The translations under genes and the position numbers were made by a program. Below, one piece after another: positions 1 through 15,100 of a stretch of 64,000 nucleotides of DNA. The first letter of the stretch is position 1. Each line of letters opens with the position of its first letter. The stretch comes from Phoronis australis. Its lineage: Eukaryota; Phoronida; Phoronidae. Under the pieces are notes generated by a model. It was not told where the DNA came from, did not search any database, and saw nothing but the letters and a program-made list of their open reading frames with translations. Location: positions 939,008 to 1,003,007 of the forward strand of contig NMRA01000101.1 in assembly GCA_002633005.1 (NCBI GenBank). Reading direction: 5' to 3'.

Positions 1-53
1 ACTTCAACTCTAACCAGTCCTACCCCAGGGACACACTGTGCACACCCACTTAC

Positions 54-133
54 TTTCGCTCTAATGATGTGACACTTGAGGGTTTGCTGTATGTCATCAT
101 AAAACACTGTAAACTCAATGGAACCAAGTGAGG
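54..133 (-). CDS. RPH3A: Rabphilin exon 10: start of C2A domain
   Basis: Acceptor TTGCAG above 133, donor AAA|GTAAGT below 54, 80 nt. It encodes SLGSIEFTVFYDDIQQTLKC and then HIIRAK, the first two beta strands of a type-I C2 domain. The calcium-binding loops lie beyond the left edge. Confidence 0.9.
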
Positions 134-3100
134 CTGCAACATAACCACACATTTGTACACAAGCTGGAATTAAATCAAAGAACAAGGTACACATCACACA
201 AACTAGAAATACATTAAAGATGTTCAACACCACTGAGTTATTATCAAAAATTTTCCCAGTCTAGTAAATAACGTTTCAATTTAATCGAAACATAACAGTA
301 TAACATAGCACTTTTCTCATTCTTTCTGGATTTTGGAAGAACTGATCACATGTAATTTTTGTTGCTCACAGGAAGGTTAGGAAACACTGGCGTGTTACCT
401 GGAGACACACTAGATGGAGCTACTCAGCCTGAGAGTTCCACTGTGCTGAGGTCCCACGGAGCTAATGGTACCTGATGGCCTCAGGTGATAAGTCAGCTTG
501 AGCAGACTGCACAATAGCATGATACACTTAATAACAAACTGTGTGGAAGTTCAAGTTTTCATACTAGTCTACTATGTCTAGCTCATCACAAACAGATGCC
601 TAAAAGTGCATGCACCCACACAAGTCTCTTTACTAATTAAAATGTCTTGCAATTGAACTATCAACAAGGTCCCTAATAGAGTTTCAACACTGAAACATAC
701 CTTTTGACTTTATCAGTCCTTTAACATCAAGAAAGTGACCAAGCATTTGACAAAAAAATAAAAACAAGCAGCCTCATCAAATGACCAACAGACACTCGCA
801 AAGACCTACTCACCTAGACCTACTCACCTAGACCTACTCGCGGAGACCTACTCACTAGACCTACTCACCTTAGCCCTACTCGCACAGACCTACTCATGTG
901 CACCTACTCGCGAAGACCAACTCAGGTAATTGGTCCACGCAGGAAAGTATTCACGGGTAGGTCTACACGGTTGACAGTCTACATGAGTAGGACTACACTA
1001 GCAGGTCTACACATTCTAATAGGTTTAACCAAGTAAGTCCACACGATCCATCTTACAACACGAAGAACTTACGTTCATCGGATTCCACGGAGGAAGAACG
1101 TTTGTTGCGACGGTCCACTTCATCTTGATCAGGGTTGTTTTTTGAGGGGGAATAACCCCAGTGGTGGTCACTCGCTCCTACAACAAAATCTGGTATAAGT
1201 CAAAGAACAAATTAGTAAATCTGCACTAAGACACTAGTGCACAAATTTTGTGAATAAGTTGCCATTACTAAGTATACTATGAAATGTCAGTAAGTATAGA
1301 TAGCCAATGCCTGCACACGAGGGGTGAAAGTTGTTGGAATACTCTAATAAAAACAAAGTTTTATCATGCCATACATTATAGGGAACCTAGCCGCATCGAT
1401 AGCATAAAGTAAGTACCAAGAACCATATCCTTGACCAAATGGTGCCAACATGCAGTTAGACTAGTGGGCAAGTGTTAAACGAAAGCAGTTACCAGCAAGG
1501 CTGAAGGCATCACTGTCATCATTCATATCATCACGGCTACTTTCTGTAGCGCTTAGTTGACCGCTGTATAAGTTACTACTAGTCAGGCTGGTTTTACTGT
1601 CCGATAGGTTATTACAGGTGTAGAGGGCACTCTTTGTCACATGGGCTAAATTTTCGGGCTCATTATCCGCTGTTAAATGAAGTAAAAGAGTGTTAGGCAG
1701 GTCACAGGCAAAGATGTGGTTATCCAGCAGGGATACAATACTGAGAATAAACCAGTCAGTCTCTCAATGGTTTCATCAGGTAGAGATACAATACTGAGAA
1801 AAATTCCGTGACACTCTCTCAATAGTTCCATCAACAAAAGCACAACAGTACATTTCCCATTGATGCTACACAGTACCACTGTATAACTTGCACTCAATAA
1901 AAAAAAGGATTAAACCACTAAGAGACAAAATTTTCAGGTCATTTTGAATTGAGGTAGGTTGATTGAAATGCATAAGAGACATGAAAGAGCGAACTGTTTG
2001 AATGTCACAGAATTCAATCTCAGAACTGTTTGTTGATCAAGCAGTTAATTTTAGGGTAAACCTGGTTAAACAATTAACAGTAAGTAACGCATCAGATGCC
2101 AAGAGCATTGTAGTGATCAGGTATTTGTAAATAAGTAAATATGAGCAACTGAAACAAAATTGTTACTAAGCCATCAAGTGCATGCAAGACTTCAAGTTGA
2201 TTAAACAAGACATGTTCACCAAGACAACACACACATGAACTGCACGCAAATTAACTATAATTCACCCAGATTTAATCTATGGTTTTACAAACAATGAAGC
2301 ACCATTGCCAGCAATCAACACCACAAAACCTAGCAGAGAGAATCTTCAAAAATAGTGCTTGTTGAAAAGGCCAAAACCTTCCAAAGTCATCCAATCCTCA
2401 GCAAACGGCTTTACACTGCCCGGTATCTGGCAAACAAATGAAGCTACAGCAAGCTTGTGATGAAACTAACAAAATACGTTAAAAATATTTCTTAAAACCA
2501 CCAGACAAAGAAAGGGTAGAAGGAATAAATGACAAGGAGAACCCGGGGGGGGGGGGTACTCCACTATATTTTTGAATGGGTGTCTAAATTGAAAACACTT
2601 GTCAACAAACCTAATTCCTAATTTTACACAGTTTTTGGCTAATTGTTATCGTATTTCCTTAGGAAAATGCTCCTAACACAAATTTTCACAAGAAATTCAA
2701 GCCAAACAGTTAAAAAATCACCACTTTAAGTCCACAGTATTGCAATTTATTTCAACCAATGTTTCATTGCAGTAAAGTCATCATTTACATGGTAATTGGT
2801 TTGCTCTACAAAAAACTTAGAGATCAGTGTTCTTGATATCGATTTCCGATGGCAGGCTGATTCTTTTACAAAGCTATCGAGCCAAGCTTCTAAATCCAAT
2901 TCAGAGATTGGAATAAAAAACTGACCCCTTTGTAAAGAGATTCCATGAAAAAATCACCCAATCATGCGGATTCTCTGATAGATATCTTTTAGGATACTTT
3001 GGTTACAGATTCAAATTTGCACCTTTCCAGCATTTTCAAAAGTGATGTCTTTTAATCCATAAAGTGTGGAACGGTACAAGGAGAAACGCCATGCTGTTAC

Positions 3101-6100
3101 TGAACTTTCGCAACTAAGGTTTAAGAACAGGGATAATATCTAAAACATTTTTAGATTTTTGTACTTGGAAAAAGTATCCTATTGAAGAGTTCTGAACTCT
3201 CAGTTGAAAGTAAACCCTTCAGTGCATTTGAGTCGGAAAATGCAACTTTTTGTTGAGAATCTTCAGTAGTCAGAAAAAGCAACACTTCATATGGAAACTG
3301 GTCATGAAAAAGCTACCTGTTTGTGTGGCACATCCACCATACCCCTTTTATAGGAGTACCCCCCAGAAGAGAGATGCTCTTAATTATGTGTCTCATGCAA
3401 CATAGCCCACTGCCCCATAATCATAGAATAACGATAACAGAAATCATAAAAATAACAATGAAAGGCTTTATGGTCAAATCGCATTTACTTCCTAAAAATC
3501 CGCATGTAGTGAAAAATATCTAATAGTGCAAGGACACCTAAACCATCACCCATATACAGGTACTGTAACAATACTCAAGGTCAAACAAATACAGTGGAGT
3601 GTCTGGCAACTTGAAACAAGCTTTAGATGGAATGACCTTTAACCATTTACATAATTATACAGAGCTATCTCTTTTTGTTTCAAGGCAACTGTTGTCTTCG
3701 TCAGACATGGAAGAGATGGAACTATCTACAAGTCATAGAAAAGTCTGTTAAACTGGTCTTAGCTTGCTTCTTACTCAGAGTAGAAATGATTTATGGCTTT
3801 AGGAAGAACTGATAGCTTGTTATTGCTTGGCAACCGGGTTGGCAGCCATTTTATGCAAGAAATATGGCTTCCGGTAATAACGAAATGTCAACATTCCAAG
3901 CATAGAAATCACTTCTGACCATACCTGGCTACGCAACTTAAAACCCATAGGGGGTAATAAAACAATTACCATCTCAGACAGGACCCTAAACCCTTTGTTA
4001 AGTTGTGTTTACTTAGACAGGCCAACTGGGACAGTTGCATTACTGCCTCTAAAGCTTTGTATTACTGAAAAAGTAGGCGTATGAACCTATCAAGACCCAA
4101 TGAGATAGTTTTATTATATATAGCTCATTGTACAGGCCAAGGTCATGTTGGTACCGTATTGTGATAACCTTGCTGAGCTATAACTCCGAAGTTGATGTGA
4201 AGACTCAGCTTCTTGGTAAACCAAAATTAACATTGAAGCTTCCATGGTAGTGAAATTAACAGTATAGGAAAGGGCCTTAAGATCAGGCTTCACAAATAAT
4301 ATTCTTTCACTGACCTTGCATGGAAATTTTAAAAGGCCTATTGTGTGCAAACGACACTCAGAATTTATAACTATCTGCAAAATTCTAAGTCACTAGGCAG
4401 ACTAGTTATACCCTCCAAACCCAAAATACTATGAAACACTGGCTCAATGGTATTATCAAACACTTCACACCCTTATAGAAGACAGACAATTATCAAACAT
4501 TTCACCCCCTTAAAGAAGACAAACGTAATAATCCTACATGATAAACTAAAAAGTACATTTCACTGGTACCCTTGCCAAATTTAGGTTCCGTCTACGATTA
4601 AGGATATTAACTACCTATACTCAAAGGCTGGCCACTTCAGTCAAATGAACTTGGTTAATTGGTCAAATGAATGTTCCAGTTGTACACCAAACCTTCACCA
4701 AAGTGCTTCAGTCACGCCTCTTGCATGGCAGATGCTTTGACAGTTGAGTTTGTGCGCAATATTATTCACAATTACATTTAGGTAAACATATGCATCAGAT
4801 TTGATCACATCCAAAAAACAATGTCATACAGTTCCAACACATATCAAATTTGTGACAGCACATCAACATCACAGACGAATAAAGTCGGTTGAGACCACAA
4901 ATCAGCCGTTATCAAGACATGGATTTTATGAGCAACATCGTAACCAAAATACAACTCAATATATCAACATCCTGTTTACATGGACTAGATAGTAGCAATA
5001 GCACAATACTCATGTCTAGACTAAAAGTCATGCACGTGAAACAACAACCAACAGGTGTCAGCAGTAGACGGCATTCAGACCAACATGTGACAACTAGACA
5101 AACTGGACCACATGTAGTGTATAAGACTATGTGTCAGACACACAGTGGCTTATAACACCTGACAATGACACATCAAGGACAGTGATCCCAATAATGTAAA
5201 TATACACTGCATTAATGTGCATGTTTCAACAATTCCCAATAGTGCAATAAGTCTTCTTTAAAGAAACCAGAACACGTACAAATCGGGTCTGAAGTTTTCT
5301 CTAAAAGCTGAATTATTGCATTAAAGCGATAAAGTCATCGATCAAGAGTATTGAAAAAAGTGCCTGTTCAGCTTCAGGCTGAATTATTTCAAGGAAACAT
5401 TTGTCTTGCATAGAAGTGCATTCATCTCTTAATCCCCAGCTGACTCGGATATATTGATCATTTTTGTCATAGTCAATCGCTTTCTAATATGCCGGTGATT
5501 TTTGCAGTATACATGCATAGTTAAAAACTGGTGAATCACTGTGCTAAGCTCAAGACATCTGAGTCACTATTGGCTTTAAGTACTTGTATTTTTAAAGACT
5601 TATTTCAATTGGAAATCACTGATTATAAATACAAACAAGTGAGTACTGCAGTACATTAACATAACATGAGCATATGGTGCTGACATCTAGTGTTCAGTGC
5701 TATTTCAGCCATGACAGACAAATCAGTGAATGTGACTAAAATAGTGCAGTTAGTTTGATCAAATGAAATACAAAAGTAGACAACAAGATTACCTCTCGTC
5801 CCCTGGAGTCAAATAATAAAGTAGAGATTTTGAAAACCCACCGCCACCAACAGAACAAATTCCCCTCGACAACCAGTTAAAGCAGTATGGGTAAATCATA
5901 CTTAAAGCCGCAAGCAACAAGTGCTATCTCAGCTTACAAAACAGTAACAGATATGGACATTAAATCAAGTTTACACGACTACCATAAGGTGCCGAGTGGA
6001 GTTCAATGACTATAAAAATCTGCATCAGATTCTAGATCCACCACCACCACAAATTCAGTTTACAACAGATTAAATTTAGAGACTTTGGCCATGGACTAAT

Positions 6101-9100
6101 TGTAGCATGTGACACTAAAAATACTGTAATGAAACTCAAAACAATATTTTTAACTTAAGGCAATTGTTAACCATTTTTTTCATAGTCCATTAAATAACGT
6201 AAATACCCGATAGATATTTTTTACTGTCTGTTATAATCCATAAAAGTAAATATTTTCAGTCATCACTTGTTGCTGGGCCTAGCTAGGTGACCACTATGTT
6301 CTCTCTTCTCCTGATGATGGAGTTTAAATAAACGACACTGAAACATGTCAAGCTGTTTTAAAACCGCCGTTGTTTTTATTAATATTTTTTGAATCCTTGA
6401 TGACCAAAAATAAGTTGTGCCTTAAACCACAGCACAATTGTTGATGATGTGACTGACATTTTTTTGTGAAAAGTGTTACTTTTGCTGAACAACAACTTGT
6501 ACAAAAAAAGGCAGCCATAGAAGATGAACCACGACTGCACTGCGAATTGATTATATTTTGGGGGGAGGGGGCGTTTAATGATTTCATAAACTAACTTGAC
6601 TTATTATGTCCACTATGATATCTATGTTGAAACCGATTAGTTATGGTGCATTGGTGCACCCCAGTTGTAATACCCTCTGTCAAGGTCCACCAGTCTACAG
6701 ACCGAGTCATTTGACAATAATCAAAACAGAAAGCAATGTCTGGTCAAACACTAGAATGACCGACAGGGGTGTGGTAGCAGTTGAAGTTGTCCAAAAACCA
6801 TAACGTATCTCTCAGTAAAGTTGCAACAAAACCTGACAAGCTGTTTTGTCAATACTTGAGAGAAAGGGAAAATCTAGCCAAAAACTAAATTTAAAAATGG
6901 CCAATAGAGACTGCTGCAGACTGTATCAAGTTTTATTAAAATATGCCGAGCTGTTGGTGGACAAGCTTGTTAAAAACTAAAATAGCCAACAGGTGTTGAT
7001 ATGGTAGCCAAATTTGTCCAAAAATCTAATGGTGCCACAGCATACCAGCCATAAAAGGCGTTTAGCAAAAATGTGATGGACAACAGCCAACAGGGGTTGA
7101 CATAGACACATAGTGAAAATGCAACAAATAGGCATTCAGACAGACAATGTGATGATTCCTCGACTTCTCATTCAATTGGTTAGACATGTTTTACAATGCC
7201 CTTGCACTTGTTTGTGCTTGTGCCATACCTGGAAATTTTGCTATTCCAAATAGTCACACTGGTTTTTATGAGATGTTTGCTACCTGATATCAATACTTTT
7301 CAAGAGATGCACCTCACAAGTCAAATAAAACATTTAGTACAGATAAGCCATCTTATTGTATGAAGGGGTTGATGTACAACTCACACTTCTCTAAAATATA
7401 CGACGACTTCTCAGAGTTGAAAACAAAAATGGCCAGGAGTTATGAGATCTCCAATAATGATCTGTTGATGGCTTGAAAAGGTGTGGCTTGTGAGAAGAAA
7501 TCAATAAGCCAAGTGTATTATGTATAAAGACTCACCCATGTAAAATCTCTAGTCAATTTCAGGAACCAGTGAGAACAGTGAACAACTAAAAATTTTTTGA
7601 TAAAAAATCTGTAATTAGTGAAGTTACAAATTGTCCTGATAGAATGAGTGTCTGACCCTGACCAAGCAATACCTGTGTGCCTGGGGTTGCAAAGCCCTTT
7701 TGAGAAAATCCAGGAGGGTCAACAATTACCTTGAAAAACCAGATTACCTCCAAAAATGCATAATATTACTGTTTAGGAGTGCATTAAAAGTTTAGCTGAC
7801 ATTTTCTGCATAGCAAGAAAAAATTATAGGAGTACTCAAAAGACTTTCTGTAGAATATTATAATGAAACAATTTTGACTTTTAACCAGTTAATCAAATAA
7901 TCTGCATATGCAAATTATCTGCATTTTTTACACGTATGACAAACACCTCATATTCACATTGCAGTTATTGAGCTATGGTTGCATATTTAAATAATCAATG
8001 AACTCCACAAGGTCCAAAGCGTTTTCAGCACAGTATGAGACAGTTATGATTAAATAACATGACAGAATCAAACCAAACCCGTACTCGCCTGGGATATTAT
8101 CCATTTTCAGCACACCAAGATTTCATAATTTTCACTTCTAAATGCCCATGTTTGGCTGTTCACCTCATTTCAAATGACTGAGACTTGTTCAATATAAAGT
8201 GTCTGTCAGTGAAATTGTGAACGCCCATCTCAGGAGCATTTTAGCTTTAAAAATGTAACTATGCAAGTCATTTATTTTTAGAAAACCATCCACTACACTT
8301 CCACCTAGTGCCATATTTGAGCAACAAAATCCTATCATGGCAAAATGGTTCCTTTGGCTCATGTACATTCTAATATTATTGTGTGTCTGCATGTGCGTGT
8401 GCGTGTGCGTGTGCAAGTTAAAAATGGTGAAGGCATCTATATAGATCAATCGGTCATTTGAGTAAATGTCCAAGCCAGATTTTTTTTAAACACGCTCTGT
8501 TCGTGCTCTTTTCCTGGATTAACCTTAGACGCCCAAGGTGAGTATGACATGGTATAAAGCATATCATACAAAATATGTACTGGATAGACAATATTTGCAT
8601 TAAGAAACACATGCTTGTCTCAAACTAAACCTACCAGACTCAACACTGCGTTGACCTCTGTATGTGTGACTTGTCATTCCATTTGACCTTCGCTTACTCA
8701 TACTAAAGTCGTCATCTGAATCAGAGGCTGACTCTTCCTGCTCTGAGTCGTCTTCAAATGTTGCTGAAACAAAACAACCTGTTTCACATTCTACTCAGTT
8801 TACAAGGAAAACCAAAACCTGCATAGAACAGTAGCTAACATAACATTAGAAACTGAACTATTCTGTATGATTAAATCCAGAAAAAAAATATTCTAACTAT
8901 TTGTACACAAATAAATTGAAGTACCATTGTTCATAATTTGTCAACTCATGCCTTGACAAAACTAATTTAAGCACCAAGTCATTATCTGTCAAATTCTTCA
9001 TTAATCACATATTAATCTCATTCATTATGGGTACAAAAATAATGCCCAAATTTAAAAATATGGCTTGGCTATTTTTTTGAAAATACTGGAGATTGTCATG

Positions 9101-12100
9101 ATTCCCAAATATTATTTTTTTGTGCAAGAAACTAGCAAATTCTGGTTCTAAATTTGTTTGCTACAAAAGCATCTCTGAGATTTTCTTTTAGACTATGGTC
9201 TTTTAGCTCAACTGTGGAAAATCAAGACTTCCGTCTTGACTACACAGTTCTTTGCTGAAAAGGTTTTAAAATAAAATGGCAGATTACTTTGGCCAAAATG
9301 CAGCATACTTAGTCCTGGTCTGTGCCTGCATCATTTTTGAAGACGCATAATCACCACTTAAAAACAGTTGAGAAAGTAAATCTTAGCATACATAATAGTG
9401 TTACTTTCATTAAAAATCATCACAGTTACAAACAAGAGAAAGTGAAAATTATATAACATAAAGCATATGCACGTGTTCTGTCTGTGACTTAAAGACCAGG
9501 ATCTGGGCCTAATTCCGCTATCAAAACTAGTATGCCCGGCCTTGGCTAAAGCCAAATTGGCATATCCGGCGTTGATCTACCAATCATATTGGGTGATGAT
9601 CTACCCATCATATCGAGTGATGATCTAAAAATCATATTGGGTAGTGATGATCTACCAATCACACCGAATTCTATCATGATTACCACCTTTTTTACCAGAC
9701 CAAAACTTAATGATTTGAGCCTAGGACCTGGTTCTTAGTTTGAGCAGAATAAAAAAGCATTGCCACACAACATTACTAATCAGTTGAATTCTTGTTTTCA
9801 AAGCACCAATTTTCAAAACAACAACTAAACTACCAAATATGTTTTTCACCCATCCTAATGCGATAGTTAACATTTTTGTAGGGAAACAGACTATCAAGTT
9901 TGAAGGGTACATGGAACCCCAGCAATGGTGACATCCAGGGGTAAGGCATTTGAGAACCTGTCAGTTGTGTGCCCTACATTCAGTGAAGAAAGCATTGCTA
10001 TGACATGTTAATAATATTACCTCCACCATGCTGTTTATGTCTGCTCCATGTGTTGTATGCACGACTTGAACTTGATGAACCAGGTCGTGACCTGTTCAAT
10101 GTCTGGTCGGAGCCATAGATCTGTGAATCCCAGGACTTTGTGGGTAATATGTACTTGGGGAGACCTCTGAAGAACCAGGCACCTGACCTCTTCCACAACT
10201 AAGTACAATGGGAGACATGTGAGGGAAACAGTGCTGGACACAGACATAACCTCTCAGCTCCATTCTCTTTTAAGCAGCCAATTAGCATCTGTACAATGTA
10301 ACAAGGCAATGACAACTGTAACAAGACTACTGCTGTGAGCACACCATGAACATACCGTCTCCACAATTCACTGCAACCCTATAAACTGTTAGTAAAAGAA
10401 GAGGCATTCTTTCAGGATAAAATTGAAGAGCAGCAACTCAGGCAAAAAGTAGGCTGCTTCCAATAGTAACTAGCTAACTGAGGGTGTTTACCGCTGCTTT
10501 CAACTGTAATTTGAATAAGTCAGCAAAAGCTGTACTCACCTCTCGCTTCTCACTGCATAACTTACATAACCACAGTGGATGACGCTGACAGTTGAGTGTG
10601 TCCACACCACACTTACCACAGACTGCCTGCAACAGACAGAGAAACGCAACATGAATCAAACGATGGAAAATTGCCGATGCTAGTAGACAAAGTTATCCTA
10701 AAACAGGTTGAACTTTTGAGCATGCCAACAAAAAATCACGTATTTTGCATCAATTCAGCTCAACTAGTCCCATTTGATAACTGCATGTTGTTCAGTTCTT
10801 ATACCTGACACTAGATGTCAGGCAAAGGCGCCGCCATTGCCACAACTTTAGCTTTGATATCTTCACAGTTGGTCTAGCTTTGATATCTTCACAATTGGTC
10901 TACAACTCAAAGACTGCAAACCAATAGCTGATTTTCAAAATATCAGCGACATATTGAAATTAATGACCCGCCAGATGGCGATCAGGTCTTTGGTGGAAAG
11001 GCGTTCGTTGCCACTTACACATGGTGATCCGCGGCTGACGGAAGGATTCAACCTGCTGGTATAAACAGTTTTTTACCTCCTTTTCTGCTATTATAATACA
11101 GGCAAATTTCCACTGCTGTGTAGTGGGATGTACCAATGCCTTAGGCAAACTTTTTAAAATATCAATGGATGAACAAGAGCATCATTACCATCAATCAGTT
11201 GGACACATCCCAATTTATATTAAAAAGTTATTAGTTGCTAAAATTCTGTGTACAATTCTCATTTGAAACCATCTGAGTCTAACAGACTCGGGATTAATCA
11301 GAAGTCATTTTTGTGTTCTTATCATTCTAGAGATCGAGTGCCAATATGAAAAGTTCAAATGTGGCATACTTGACTAAGGACTTCTGCTTCCTGTCTGTGG
11401 AAGAGCCTAATGACCACATATACACAGCAGAGTTCTCAAAAGTTTCAAATCAAGTGTTTTGTGCAATGGGCCAACCTGTGTGGCCTGCATACATACGATG
11501 CTATTGGTATGGGATCACCTGCACACATACGATGCTATTGGTATGGGATCTCATGCATTTTTTTTTTGACTTCTAGCTGTTTCCACATGACGTATAGTTG
11601 CTTTGTAACAAGTCATTCCATGTCAAGACGTATAGTTGCTCTGTAACAACTCATTCCATGTCAAGTCTATTACTAAATTGCAGTCAAAGGGGGATATTTT
11701 TTTGAAGGCCTTGTGTCTTCAAATTTGAAGAATTAAGAATATCGTTTTTAAAAAAGTCTACTGAGTGCATCAAGTATGACAAATTAATGAGCCTGGCTTC
11801 AAAAAAGTAATAAACATTCCACTTTTATGTTATCTAGGAGCTAATGAATTTAATTCCTTACAGCATTTTTAAGACATAACATAAAGTTTTCATTAAAGAT
11901 TTTTAGTAAAATTGACTGGGGGTTATCTTGATACGAATATACCTTTCTTGCAAATGACTTAAAAAATGTGGTCATGCATAGGCGGATTTAGGGGGGGGGC
12001 CCAGGGGGCCCGGGACCCCCCCCTTGGCTGCCACAAAAAAAATAAAACAGCAAGAGCGTAGGGAAATGTTGAGTTTATTAATTAACCCCGATAATTAAAA

Positions 12101-15100
12101 TTATACGGATGAAACAAGATTTAAATGTGTGCAGTTTTAGGGTTGGGGTGGGGGGGCTCAGATCCAATTTCAGGTGTCAAATTCGGAACGCGGCTTATTC
12201 GTAACGGAAGTATAGCTAAGTATAGGCTCTCCCGCGATATCCCAGGCGACCGGCAGTGGCGCTGCGCACTACGACTCCAGTTCCGTCGTCTGCTTCACTG
12301 TGCAACAAAGAAAATTTACTTCATTTTTTAAAGAAAATGGAACCTGAGCGACGATGAAAACAGAATCTGCTGGTAAGATGTGAATTTAAATCGAAGCCTT
12401 AGTGAATCACTCAGAAACTCATAATTCTCTCTTTGTCAAAATGACTTTTAAGTCTTAAAAGACGATTTCCTAAGCAACCCGTCATTATTGCCAACACGAA
12501 AAACGGATTTGGTCTTTTGGGCATTTGAAGAGTATTTTAAATACAACAAATTTGTTAAGAACCGATTGCACAAAATATAAAACATGTTATAAACATTACA
12601 AAAAGAAGTAAGTTTCGCGCGCAAACGCTATGAACCATAAACAAGTAGGTTTCTTAGTATAACTATAGCAGAGAAGTCGTGGTGGTGTAGTGGTAACGCA
12701 CGTGCTCGCTAACTGCCAGGTCGCGAGTTCGAGTCTCTGGTACGTGTAGTTTTCCTGATTTGATACGTTCTTCGTTTTTTTTTTCTTGGATAATTCTTCA
12801 GGAATCAAGGAAAATGCTTGATTTTTGGAGGAAAAAACAGAAAAATTTCCTTGGCGAGAGGGGGGCAAACCCCCCCTTCCGACCTGCCCCCTTCGGTGCT
12901 ATGCGCGTCTACAATCGTGGTTTGCGCAAATGCTTACAGCCGGACAAAATGTTGGCCCCCCCCTTGTGATATCCTAGATCTGCCACTGTCATGTGACAAT
13001 AATAAAGACACAGTAGTAAGAAGCATATTTTTAGAATTATCAATCTTTCTCATTTCAGATATTAATAATCAATACTGTGGTTGACAAAACATACTATCAG
13101 CTTTTTCGATATCTAACTTGAAGTTGAGGTCGTTTATTAAGGTCCTAGATAACTAAAAGCGATTCACAGCCATCAACCACTGAATTGATTATCCCTGTCA
13201 TTACCTTGCCACAGTCATCACAATAGGTAATGTTGGAGCTCAGCAGCCCAAACTCATCCCCACACAAGATGCACTGACTCTGACCATTACCCATGGCGTT
13301 CTTCTTCATGTTTTCCAAACGTTCCACCAGTCGACTGAAACGAAAACATAATTGAACATGAGTAATGTGGCATCTTAATTAAGTATAATTAAGATGAATG
13401 ACAAGGACACGTGATTCCTTTTAAAGTGAAAGTGCTCTGAGAAGCGACACATCAAACGTAAATTAGAAGCGAGGACGACAACCAAAGAAAGAACACCCAT
13501 GATCACAACCCTAACACCAACGATCACAACCCTAACACCAACGATCACAACCACCAACGATCACAACCATAACACCAACGATCACAACCATAACACCAAC
13601 GATCACAACCATAACACCAACAATCACAACCATAACACCAACGATCACAACCATAACACCAACGATCACAACCACAAATGATGACCAAGACAACACTGAT
13701 GATGGTAGCAAGAATAACACTGACAAAATTGAACAAACGATCAGTCATTCAACCACGAGACAATTCATACTTTATGTCCAACAACTCGTCACTGTCGGAC
13801 CTTAGACATCAGAATTATGTATCATGCATACAGCTACAATGAGAATTGTGCATTATAGTATAGTTCATAATGCGAGCTGGAAGGAATTTATGTCATTTGT
13901 GTAGTTATGACGTATCTACAATCATCTTCAATTCAGCAAGATTTCGGCTGTCATAAACATAAGTTTTGATTTGCTAGTTAGGACACTGTTATGATGTTTT
14001 CAGTCAAGGTTTAAGTCCATGATTTTAACCTTTAAAAATTGATCGTCGTTAGTTGGGATTTGAAATGCATACATTTGCTTTGAATAAACTGATTTTTGAG
14101 AGCAGAAATTCATTTGACTCAAACCCACCATGCAGCCACAAAAATGTCATACCTAGCATTTAGAATGGCCAGATGTGCACCAGAGGATGCAATACATCAA
14201 TTTTAATCGGCTTATCTCCCTGACTGTTAAAGGTTTATGAATTGATTTGAGGTCCTGGTGATTTTGTCTGTATTCATTGATAACCTGAATTTAATGCACA
14301 TCTAAATGTTTAGTAGGAGCTTGAAGTTGTATTTTCTTTAACCTCCGTGCATGGTTATATTAAAACTATATAAGAAAGATGTATTTTAATCTGCTCCATT
14401 TGTAGATGTCCACACCTTGTCGATTTATAGCGGAGAATGATGTAGCCCCTTTAATTGACCACAAAAGTTTATACCTAGGCTAACAAGTTAAGGATGAAGC
14501 TGGTACTCAGCTGAAGTACAGTAACTTATCGTCGTCATTCTCCATTGCCTGCGGAACTATCAGATTTCATGGAACTAGAGGCAGGTTGAGAATAGACCAC
14601 TGATTCAAAGTTAGAAAGGTTAAAATAAGTATTCACATAAAAAATAACGGGCGTAAAAAAGCGCACACGTTCATTTAGATACACACGTAAGGTCAGGCAT
14701 GAGGTTGCGTTTCCTCTTCCCGCGCACAGGTACTAAACAAAATACACTATTTGGTTTCAATGTACACAGCTTGGTGATGGCAAATCATACTGGGACGCCT
14801 CAGCAGATTGACTATACATGAATGCAATTCTGTGTGATGTCGTTTAGCAATACTTTTTTCAGTATTTGATATCGTGTTACATACCCTCTGCGAAATCTCT
14901 CTATTGTTTAACACAACAGAGATACCGGTATAGCAAGAATTGTGTAAAATGTAAAATATATATACCGGTAGCAGAAATTGTGTATTTGAAACATAGATAT
15001 AACAGGAATTGTGTTGTAACGTAAATATCGCAAGCATTGTGTATAATAATTTAGAAATCGCAAGAATTGTGTATTATAATGGATATGAGGTAACCACAAC

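Noticed and set aside
12679-12743. Functional tRNA gene
   Set aside because: A and B boxes are tRNA-like but the acceptor and anticodon stems do not pair, and the same segment sits inside three transposon copies.
11977-12988. RAG/Transib-type element because of the 5-bp duplication
   Set aside because: The ends begin CATAGGCGG / CAGTGGCGG and lack the CAC-heptamer expected of Transib or RAG-like ends; no transposase is visible.
13375-13748. Several long frames with VVIVGV / NDHNHNT repeats as a protein gene
   Set aside because: They are the six-frame reading of a 21-bp minisatellite whose unit is a multiple of three.
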